From the NCBI GenBank assembly GCA_947474205.1, contig CANJIC010000005.1, positions 1-21,179 of the forward strand: DNA of 21,179 bases, in the 5' to 3' direction. Below the pieces are notes generated by a model. The model had not been told where the DNA came from and made no database searches. It was given only the letters and a program-made list of their open reading frames with translations. The DNA comes from Planctomycetaceae bacterium (GTDB lineage Bacteria > Planctomycetota > Phycisphaerae > Phycisphaerales > SM1A02). This document shows positions 1-5,982 of this stretch, piece by piece; within the stretch, counting starts at the first letter, position 1, and each line of letters begins with the position of its first letter. The position numbers and the translations under genes were made by a program.

Positions 1-16
1 AACAGTGAAGTGAAAG

Positions 17-91
17 TGACCCCAAGGGGATTCGAACCCCTGTTCCATCCGTGAGAGGGATATGTCCTAAGCCGGGCTAGACGATGGGGCC
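17..91 (-). tRNA. tRNA-Glu (anticodon CUC)
   Basis: The reverse strand folds as a complete cloverleaf of 75 nt. The acceptor arm pairs GGCCCCA with TGGGGTC with discriminator A. The D stem is GTC/GAC, the anticodon stem is TATCC/GGATG around loop CTCTCAC (anticodon CTC, reading GAG), and the T arm contains GGTTCGAATCC. The 3' CCA is not encoded and must be added after transcription. No second tRNA is adjacent. Confidence 0.95.
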
Positions 92-141
92 AAACAAGCG
101 CCAATACAAACAGATTCACGGATCAATTCAGTAGCGGAAAG

Positions 142-169
142 AGTATAGCGAGCAAGTCGAACGCCACAA
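142..169 (-). promoter_or_regulatory. Candidate promoter of tRNA-Glu
   Basis: On the minus strand a TATACT hexamer (142-147) lies about 50 nt upstream of the tRNA 5' end, with TTGTGG (164-169) 16 nt further up as a weak -35 box. The context CTCGCTATACT resembles CTCGCTACACT upstream of the tRNA-Ser gene at the other end of the window, which supports a shared tRNA-type promoter. This rests on pattern only. The rest of 92-323 contains no other feature I can support. Confidence 0.35.
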
Positions 170-323
170 ATCGCTTGACAATGCGCTGAAATTGAGCGCG
201 TGGCGTGCTTTGCGAGTTGGCAAATTCTTTGATCTATTTCATGCCTTGATAATTGGCACGCGCTTGCACCGATCTTGCCTCACTCGTGCCGCTGCACGGA
301 CGAGATCGGATACCGTAATTGAT

Positions 324-1031
324 ATGTCCACCACCTTGATGTTGTGCGCCATGAATTTTGAAAGCGACATTGCCAGCAAGCGCTTGGGCAACCGCTGCGT
401 CATCCGCACCATTGGAGTTGGCGAACATTGCGCGCACGCGCTGAAAAATTTGGCCGATGAATTTGGCGCGGGAACAAATGTAATTTTGTGCGGCCTCGCC
501 GGCGGATTAAGCGCGCGCGCCAAGTTGGGTGAGGCGTATATCGCATCGCACGTGACCGCGCCCAATGGCAGCGTGATACCCGCGCCGTGGATGCCAAGCG
601 GCGTGACCACGCCCCCGCTTGCGTCCAAGGAATTTTCGTCTATTAATACACCCATGAATTCCGCGGCGCTGCCGCTTTTTTGCGCGGATGTTTTACTGGC
701 CGACACGCATGTGAAAGAGCAAACCGCGCGGCAATTTTCTTGCGACATGGTGGACATGGAGTCCGCGCACTTTGCGCGCGCCGCGGCGCAAGCTGGTTGG
801 CGATGGCTGATTGTTCGTGGCGTGAGCGATGATGTTCAAACGCAACTTCCGCCCGGCGTGTTCAACTTTGTAAACGCCGCGGGTGCGCCGCGACCTTTGG
901 CCATAGCGCTGCATGTGGCCACGCATCCGTGGCAAATTCCATTGCTGAGGCACTTGGGACAGAAATCTACCTTGGCCATGAACAACGCCTGCGACATTGT
1001 TGAGCGCGCGTTGATGGAGTTGCCTTCATGA
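324..1031 (+). CDS. PNP/MTAN-superfamily nucleosidase, HpnG-like
   Basis: A 235-residue cytoplasmic enzyme of the nucleoside phosphorylase/nucleosidase fold. These enzymes cleave the N-glycosidic bond of purine nucleosides. The family signature VDMES (residues 143-147), which contacts the ribose, is followed by VRGVSDD with the base-binding Asp at residue 169. The C-terminal stretch 'RPLAIALHVATHPWQIPLL' resembles the end of HpnG, the nucleosidase that converts adenosylhopane to ribosylhopane. No other hopanoid gene is visible here, so the substrate is open; 5'-methylthioadenosine or S-adenosylhomocysteine are alternatives. The frame is open from 192, but the family begins with a short beta strand matching MSTTLMLCAMNFESD, so ATG 324 is chosen. 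It lacks a clear Shine-Dalgarno. The stop TGA forms ATGA with a possible small ORF that leads to nadD. Confidence 0.75.
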   Translation: MSTTLMLCAMNFESDIASKRLGNRCVIRTIGVGEHCAHALKNLADEFGAGTNVILCGLAGGLSARAKLGEAYIASHVTAPNGSVIPAPWMPSGVTTPPLASKEFSSINTPMNSAALPLFCADVLLADTHVKEQTARQFSCDMVDMESAHFARAAAQAGWRWLIVRGVSDDVQTQLPPGVFNFVNAAGAPRPLAIALHVATHPWQIPLLRHLGQKSTLAMNNACDIVERALMELPS

Positions 1032-1111
1032 GCGCGGACTGCGCGCGCGTTCGTTGTCTGCGTGCGCGCGCGCATGAAATGCAACGCACATTGATAGGGC
1101 GAACTTCATGA
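1028..1111 (+). CDS. Candidate 27-codon ORF linking nucleosidase and nadD
   Basis: This ORF is too short for usual gene calling. Its ATG overlaps the nucleosidase stop (ATGA at 1028-1031), and its own TGA overlaps the nadD start (ATGA at 1108-1111). It would couple translation of the two larger genes with no untranslated gap. The peptide is rich in Arg and Cys, starts MSADCARVRCLRARAH and ends IGRTS; I recognise no family. The liv operon in this window uses similar overlaps, so the arrangement suits this genome, but a GC-rich 80-bp spacer could stay open by chance. Confidence 0.3.
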   Translation: MSADCARVRCLRARAHEMQRTLIGRTS

Positions 1112-1728
1112 GCGCGCGCAAAGTGTTGGTGTTTGGCGGCTCGTTTAACCCGCCGCATCGCCGCCATGTTTCACTGGCTCAACAAGCGGCGGCGGCCATT
1201 GATGCCGATGAAATCCGCGTGATTCCCGCCAATATCAATCCGCAGCGGCAAGAGCAACCCACCACCGCCGCGCACCATCGCGAGGCCATGTTGCGCATTG
1301 CGTTTGCGGGCGAAACGCGCGCCGTGATTGACACGCAAGAGATCGCGCGCGGCGGCGCAAGTTTCACTGTGGACACGCTGAACAATTTGCGCGCGCAATT
1401 TCCAGCCGCGCAGTTTTTCCTACTGCTTGGCGGCGATCAAGCGCTGAACTTTTATTCATGGAAGGATCCGCCAGGAATTCTTGCGCTTGCCACGCCCGTG
1501 GTTGTGCCGCGGGCACCGCTGAATGCGCATGAACTTCTACAACAGATTGCGGCGCGTCAAGACGCCGCCACGGCGAACTTGTGGCGCCCGTGGATTCTTC
1601 CACTTGAGGCCGCGGCAGATTCCAGCACGCAACTGCGCGGCAACATTGTGGCGGGAGCACCGCTTGATCACACTCACATTGATCCGCAAGTATTGGCGTA
1701 CATCAAGCAACATTCACTTTATATGTAA
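1108..1728 (+). CDS. nadD: Nicotinate-nucleotide adenylyltransferase
   Basis: NadD transfers AMP from ATP to nicotinate mononucleotide, giving deamido-NAD in cytoplasmic NAD synthesis. The 206-residue length is normal for the family. The nucleotidyltransferase motif is GGSFNPPHRRH (residues 10-20, the GxFxPxHxGH class, with Arg where the last Gly is usual). LLGGDQALNFYSWKDP (106-121) corresponds to the family's LGxDxxxxxxxW segment, and the C-terminal SSTQLR (172-177) is the SSTxIR phosphate-binding motif. ATG 1108 has AGGG about 9 nt upstream and overlaps the stop of the candidate linker ORF. The last 68 nt of the gene, including its stop codon, form the first copy of an 80-bp tandem repeat continuing downstream, so the C-terminus (LDHTHIDPQVLAYIKQ...) is where the duplication occurred. 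Confidence 0.93.
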   Translation: MSARKVLVFGGSFNPPHRRHVSLAQQAAAAIDADEIRVIPANINPQRQEQPTTAAHHREAMLRIAFAGETRAVIDTQEIARGGASFTVDTLNNLRAQFPAAQFFLLLGGDQALNFYSWKDPPGILALATPVVVPRAPLNAHELLQQIAARQDAATANLWRPWILPLEAAADSSTQLRGNIVAGAPLDHTHIDPQVLAYIKQHSLYM

Positions 1729-1900
1729 GTCAATGCGCGGCGCTTGATGACACTCACATTGATCCGCACGTGTTGGCGTACATCAAGCAGCATTCACTGT
1801 ATGTGTAAGCACATGCGCGGCGCTTGATGACACTCATATTGATCCGCACGTATTGGCATACATCAAGCAACATTCACTGTATATGTAAGTACATTCGCGG
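1661..1900 (+). repeat. 80-bp tandem repeat, three copies, spanning the nadD 3' end
   Basis: Copies start at 1661, 1741 and 1821 with an exact 80-bp period and no gaps. Copy 1 contains the nadD C-terminal codons and stop; copies 2 and 3 are downstream and not part of nadD. Copies 2 and 3 differ at seven positions. Read in the nadD frame, each keeps the same peptide (LDDTHIDPHVLAYIKQHSLY plus V or M) and a TAA. Copies 2 and 3 contain an inverted repeat GCTTGATG...CATCAAGC (7 bp in copy 1). 1901-1982 separates the repeat from the converging gene and shows no T-rich terminator. Confidence 0.95.
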
Positions 1901-1982
1901 CGTTGGAATTACGCTCACTCAACGCACCATTGCGCGCGCGCGTCAACGCGTCATGAAGCAAAATCAAGAAAGCGGATCGCGC

Positions 1983-2960
1983 TTAGCCCCAGGGATCTTC
2001 CTCAACCAAATGCACCTCGGATTTTCTGCCCTTCATTGGCAGATGATCCAACGCTTCCGGTCGCTCATCAAAGGCAACGCGGTCAAGTGTGTAAAAACTT
2101 TGCAGCAACCAGCGATTTTCTTTTTGCAAACGCTCGCGCGCCAATTGCTCTACTTCCGCCGTGTTTTTGGCTGTAATCCAAAATGTGATGTAGCCACCGG
2201 AAGGATGATCACTGGACTCGTCGCTGTTGAGATCCAAACACACCGCGATGGAGTGCCACAACGTGCTGCCAAGTTCGCGACCCGCGTCATCCACATTGGT
2301 GTCGGGGTCGACATCAAGCTCAAGGCCCCAACATTCGCGCACCTGCAAAAGCACCTCGTCTAAATCCGGACTTTGATCGTCCTCAATCGCCAACACATCG
2401 CGCACATGCGACGGCGGCGACAACACTTCATCAAGTGAATCGGGCCAAGTTTCCTCTACTTCATGCAGCGAGTGACGGCGCAACATGCGCTCCACCGTTT
2501 CCTTGTTGTCGGCGGCCACATGCACAAGCAAGCCCTTCCAAGAATCCAGGAACACTTCAACAAATGGCTCCTCCGCGTTGGCGCCAACACCAATGCTGGC
2601 GTCCTCCATGATGACGGGCTCGAAGCCCTCCCAAATTTCAAGGAACGCCTCGAAGGAAATTTCCTCGCGGCCCATGAACACATCTACGCTGCGATAGGCG
2701 TCGCGACTTCCAACTTCCATGATGGGCGTGACTTGTTCAGGCAACAAACCAAGCGCCTCGCGCACAAGACCCAACATGCGATCGTGGCTGGTGACAATGT
2801 GAAATGAGAATGTGTCGGGGTCGCCGTCCTCGCCCTCGTGAAATTCCAGGGTGTACCCCTGGGTTGGACTTGGCAAATTAATGGGCGCAATTCCAAGCGG
2901 AAGCGCGAAGCCATCAATGACGGCGCGCTCTAAATCATTTCGTATTTTATATTCGCGCAT
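1983..2960 (-). CDS. Acidic protein of unknown function
   Basis: A 325-residue acidic, apparently soluble protein; I do not recognise the family. It has no signal peptide or membrane helix when started at ATG 2960 (MREYKIRNDLERAV). It has two recognisable alpha/beta-like stretches: around 'SHDRMLGLVREALGLLPE', and 'FVEVFLDSWKGLLVHVAAD' followed by 'KETVERMLRRHSL'. The C-terminal part reads 'GGYITFWITAKNTAEVEQLA' and ends EEDPWG. GGAG lies 13 nt upstream of ATG 2960, which is long. The same frame stays open upstream to TTG 3119, directly after the livF stop; that extension is Cys-rich (CPKC, then FCPWAW and CWRIFC). It is probably untranslated, though an N-terminal zinc-binding segment cannot be excluded. 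The gene follows livF on the same strand after 159 bp and may be a distal member of that transcript. Confidence 0.7.
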   Translation of the reverse strand: MREYKIRNDLERAVIDGFALPLGIAPINLPSPTQGYTLEFHEGEDGDPDTFSFHIVTSHDRMLGLVREALGLLPEQVTPIMEVGSRDAYRSVDVFMGREEISFEAFLEIWEGFEPVIMEDASIGVGANAEEPFVEVFLDSWKGLLVHVAADNKETVERMLRRHSLHEVEETWPDSLDEVLSPPSHVRDVLAIEDDQSPDLDEVLLQVRECWGLELDVDPDTNVDDAGRELGSTLWHSIAVCLDLNSDESSDHPSGGYITFWITAKNTAEVEQLARERLQKENRWLLQSFYTLDRVAFDERPEALDHLPMKGRKSEVHLVEEDPWG

Positions 2961-3119
2961 CGGACAGAAAATTCTCCAACACAGATGGTAACTGCCCCAC
3001 GCCCACGGACAAAACACTGTTTCAAGCCGACATTTTGGGCATTTGAAAGATGCATTGCGGCGCGCGAAATTGTGGCCAAGCGCGTCGGCCACGCCAGCCA
3101 CGCGCGTGCAGCGATTCAA

Positions 3120-3848
3120 TCACTCGCCCAAGTAGGCCTCTTGCACGCGCCGATCATCTAGCAACTCACGGCCCAAGCCCGAGAGCGTGATGGAGCCAGT
3201 CTCCATGACATAGCCGCGGTCCGCAAGACGCAGCGCGGCGCGCGCATTTTGTTCCACCAATAAAATAGTCATGCCTTCATCGCGCAATTGTTTGATGGCT
3301 TGAAAAATACGCATCACCAAAATGGGCGCGATGCCCATGCTTGGCTCGTCCATCATCAACATGCGCGGCTCACTCATGAGCGCGCGGCCGATGGCCAACA
3401 TTTGTTGCTCGCCGCCAGACAATGTTCCACCCTGCTGGCGATCGCGCTCCTTGAGAATTGGAAACAGCGCGTACACGCGCTCCAAGTCGCGGCTTATTGC
3501 CGCTTGGTCGCGTCGAAGAAATCCGCCCATTTCTAAATTTTCGCGCACTGTGAGCCGTGGGAAAATCCGGCGGCCCTCGGGCACTTGCGCCAGTCCCATG
3601 CCCACAACTTGATCGGGTGGCGTGCTGGCCAAGTTGTTGCCCGCGAATTCAATCACGCCCGCGCGCAATTTTTGAATGCGCGAGATTGTCATTAATGTCG
3701 TGCTTTTTCCCGCGCCATTGGCGCCAATCAGCGTGACAATTTCCCGCTCGCGAACTTCAATCGATATATCGTGAAGCACATCCGATGGACCGTATCCCGC
3801 GCGCACGCCGCGCACGCTGAGAAGAACTGGCGGGGAATTGTTGCTCAC
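3120..3848 (-). CDS. livF: Branched-chain amino-acid ABC transporter ATPase LivF
   Basis: One of the two cytoplasmic ATPases of a high-affinity branched-chain amino-acid (HAAT-family) importer. The 242 residues match the usual length of about 235. Walker A GANGAGKS is at 42-49, the Q-loop Gln at 88 (AQVPEGRRIFPRLTVREN), the signature LSGGEQQ at 143-149 and Walker B MLMMDEP at 163-169. The switch position is Gln200 in VEQN, as is typical for LivF. The GTG start at 3848 is chosen because a full Shine-Dalgarno AAGGAGG lies 7 nt upstream and the start overlaps the livG stop as GTGA. A longer reading from 3884 would overlap livG extensively and is unlikely. The gene ends in ...EAYLGE. Confidence 0.93.
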   Translation of the reverse strand: MSNNSPPVLLSVRGVRAGYGPSDVLHDISIEVREREIVTLIGANGAGKSTTLMTISRIQKLRAGVIEFAGNNLASTPPDQVVGMGLAQVPEGRRIFPRLTVRENLEMGGFLRRDQAAISRDLERVYALFPILKERDRQQGGTLSGGEQQMLAIGRALMSEPRMLMMDEPSMGIAPILVMRIFQAIKQLRDEGMTILLVEQNARAALRLADRGYVMETGSITLSGLGRELLDDRRVQEAYLGE

Positions 3849-4903
3849 CCTATTTCCTCCTTGCCCAGATACGCCTCGATACACGCCGGGTCGTTGCGAA
3901 TGTGTTCAGGCGTTCCCTGAGCGATTTGCTTGCCAAAGTTCAGAACGCAAATTCGATCGCTGACGCCCATGACCACGCGCATGTGGTGTTCGATCAACAA
4001 CACGGTCACGCCTGAGTCGCGGATGCGGCGGATGAGTTCCATCAGCGTTCCGGTTTCAGTTGGATTCATGCCCGCCGCGGGTTCATCCAGCAATAAAATT
4101 CGCGGGTCGCCCGCAAGCGCGCGCGCAATTTCCAAGCGCCGCTGCAAGCCGTATGGCAAATTTCTAGCGGCCTCGCCAGAGCGCGCCTCTAGTCCGACAA
4201 AGCGCAGTAACTGCAAGGCCTTGGCGTGGGCCACATCATTTTCCTTATAAAACCGCGGCAAACGCAGCATGTTTGTCAAAAAGCCACAGTGCAGTTTGGC
4301 GTGCATTCCCACCAAAACATTTTCAATCACGCTTAACTCGCCAAACAGGCGGATGTTTTGAAATGTCCGGCCCATGCCAGCGCGCGCGATCAAATCCGGC
4401 GTGCGCCGCGCGCGCGACCACAGCGTGAGATAGCCGCCCGCACCCACCACAAAACCAATCAGCACTGGCAACGCCAATCCCCAGAATCCAATACTTGCCA
4501 AACTAGGTCCAACGCAGCGCAACGCCTGCGCAACTGGAAAATGTTCGTCGTAAATATAATTGGCCACAATGATGTCTTTCCACAGCGTGGTGGCGCGAAT
4601 GGACAGCGTGACCAGAAACGCAAGAACTATTCCGCTAAGCATCATGCGCGCGAAAATAGTTCCGCTCCAATCGCGTCGAATTTCCTTGCCTTCAAATCGC
4701 ACGCGCCCTTCGGTCGCCTGATGCACACCCGTAATGGCGTTGAAGAGCGTGGACTTGCCGGCGCCATTGGGACCGATCAGCGCGAACACTTCGCCGCGCT
4801 TCACCTGAAATGAGACGCAATCGTTGGCCACCAATCCGCCAAAGCGCATGGTGACGCCGTCCACTTCCAGAATTGGATTTTCAATTGCGTGCGCCACACT
4901 CAT
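3845..4903 (-). CDS. livG: Branched-chain amino-acid ABC transporter ATPase LivG with membrane-segment insertion
   Basis: The second ATPase of the importer. It has 352 residues against about 255 for E. coli LivG. The expected parts are all present: Walker A GPNGAGKS at 44-51, Q-loop Gln182 in TFQNIRLF, signature-region YGLQRRLEIA (251-260, the LivG form of LSGGQ), Walker B ILLLDEP (269-275) and switch His306 in IEHHM. The extra length is a single block, about residues 77-166, between the first beta region (GKEI) and the Q-loop. It holds two hydrophobic stretches, about 86-102 and 131-162, that look like transmembrane helices. Both flanks are cytoplasmic domain, so two crossings would be topologically consistent. 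The ATG at 4903 overlaps the livM stop as ATGA. All catalytic motifs are intact, so an active ATPase is expected. Confidence 0.9.
   Translation of the reverse strand: MSVAHAIENPILEVDGVTMRFGGLVANDCVSFQVKRGEVFALIGPNGAGKSTLFNAITGVHQATEGRVRFEGKEIRRDWSGTIFARMMLSGIVLAFLVTLSIRATTLWKDIIVANYIYDEHFPVAQALRCVGPSLASIGFWGLALPVLIGFVVGAGGYLTLWSRARRTPDLIARAGMGRTFQNIRLFGELSVIENVLVGMHAKLHCGFLTNMLRLPRFYKENDVAHAKALQLLRFVGLEARSGEAARNLPYGLQRRLEIARALAGDPRILLLDEPAAGMNPTETGTLMELIRRIRDSGVTVLLIEHHMRVVMGVSDRICVLNFGKQIAQGTPEHIRNDPACIEAYLGKEEIG
3856..3862 (-). promoter_or_regulatory. Ribosome binding site fixing the livF GTG start
   Basis: The minus strand reads AAGGAGG inside the last codons of livG, spaced 7 nt from GTG 3848. 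It is the strongest Shine-Dalgarno sequence I see in the window, and it decides the livF start in favour of the GTG that overlaps the livG stop. Confidence 0.8.
4406..4675 (-). other. Region of livG encoding the hydrophobic insertion
   Basis: This segment has no counterpart in E. coli LivG. It encodes RMMLSGIVLAFLVTLSI, then a roughly 28-residue polar loop (ATTLWKDIIVANYIYDEHF...), then a second hydrophobic run ending VVGAGGYLTLW and a basic SRARR. The reading frame is continuous and codon use looks like the rest of the gene, so it is not a frameshift artefact. The function is unknown; anchoring the ATPase to the membrane is the simplest reading. Confidence 0.7.
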
Positions 4904-5982
4904 GGAGTTGGCTCCATGTTATTTTTCTTTTTAGCGTTGACAATGGACAACTTCGCGGGCAGCAAACCATCGGGGCGCACGCGCATCATCACCACCAAAA
5001 CCAAGCCAAACACAAGGTATTTCCAGTTATTTGGGCTGCCAAACACGCTTCCAGAATTCACCCACCCCGCGCTTTGCATGACGCTGGCGATCTTGGGCAG
5101 CGCAATGTTGGCAAGCCCAAGCATGGCGATTGAACCAACCAACACTCCGTTGATTGAACCCATGCCTCCAACAATCACAATGCACAGCGCCAAGATGCTG
5201 ACTTGAAAATCATAGTTGCCCGGCTCGCCCGTGCTTGAATACATGCTGACCCAAAGTCCACCAGACACGGCGGCCAGCGCGGCGCCCGTTGCAAAGGCGA
5301 TCATTTTCACCGGCACCGGCGCAATGCCCATGCAGCGCGCGGCCAATTCGTCCTCGCGCACTGCAAGCCATGAGCGACCCGTGCGGCTGCGCTCCAAATT
5401 TCTGCACACCACAACCGCCACCACCACGAATGCAAGAAACAACCAGTACCACGGAAGCTCCTGCTCGCTTGTGAATTCAAGCATTCCAAATCCGGTCGCG
5501 GTCCACCAAGGAACATGTGGCGATGGCAACGGATTGATGCCTTGCGTTCCCTTTGTAATGACATCCAAATTTTTCAACACGTCTTGCGTGATCTCTCCAA
5601 AGCCAAGCGTGACAATGGCCAAGTAGTCGCCACGCAAACCAAGCGTTGGCGCGCCAAGCAACACGCCGGCGAATGCGCCAACAATCGCGGTGAATAGAAT
5701 GGCCCACCAGAAATTCAGTTGAAAGGGATAAATATCACAACTGCAAATGGCAAAGGCGTAGGCGCCAATGGCCATAAAAGCAGCCATTCCTAAGTGTAAA
5801 AGCCCCGTAAAGCCGGTGACAATGTTCAAGCCAAGCGCCAAGATGGCGAACACCATCACGCCGCGCATGGGATCAACCATGTCCAAGTGCCAGCGTTGAT
5901 CCACCAGTGGCAACAAGCACGCCAAGATCAACAATGCAATGTCAACGCGCAAGAATTTTTTCCACATTGGCGCGGCGCTCAT
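4900..5982 (-). CDS. livM: Branched-chain amino-acid ABC transporter permease LivM
   Basis: An inner-membrane permease subunit of 360 residues. It has the LivM pattern of many hydrophobic helices, starting with LLILACLLPLV and GVMVFAILALGLNIVTGFTG. The cytoplasmic coupling loop is GRSWLAVREDELAARCMGI, the EAA-like segment that contacts the ATPase. GGMGSINGVLVGS in the late helices is also typical. ATG 5982 is preferred over TTG 5985: GGGAG precedes it at a suitable distance, and it overlaps the livH stop by one base (TGATG). The gene ends with a basic NAKKKNN tail just before livG, sharing ATGA. Confidence 0.93.
   Translation of the reverse strand: MSAAPMWKKFLRVDIALLILACLLPLVDQRWHLDMVDPMRGVMVFAILALGLNIVTGFTGLLHLGMAAFMAIGAYAFAICSCDIYPFQLNFWWAILFTAIVGAFAGVLLGAPTLGLRGDYLAIVTLGFGEITQDVLKNLDVITKGTQGINPLPSPHVPWWTATGFGMLEFTSEQELPWYWLFLAFVVVAVVVCRNLERSRTGRSWLAVREDELAARCMGIAPVPVKMIAFATGAALAAVSGGLWVSMYSSTGEPGNYDFQVSILALCIVIVGGMGSINGVLVGSIAMLGLANIALPKIASVMQSAGWVNSGSVFGSPNNWKYLVFGLVLVVMMRVRPDGLLPAKLSIVNAKKKNNMEPTP

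Noticed and set aside
17..91. tRNA genes as integration sites flanking a mobile island
   Set aside because: I found no direct repeat of a tRNA 3' end inside the window and no integrase, and the genes between the tRNAs are mostly core metabolism.
175..180. TTGACA as -35 box for the nucleosidase gene
   Set aside because: No acceptable -10 hexamer lies 15-19 nt downstream.
192..323. N-terminal extension of the nucleosidase
   Set aside because: The 44 extra residues have no counterpart in the family, whose first beta strand begins at ATG 324.
1661..1900. CRISPR array
   Set aside because: The three copies abut directly with no spacers, and the unit is the nadD 3' end.
1824..2363. A 179-residue plus-strand frame running from the third repeat copy into the acidic gene
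   Set aside because: It is mostly antisense to the acidic gene, and its repeat-derived start differs between copies by non-synonymous changes only, so I see no sign of selection as protein.
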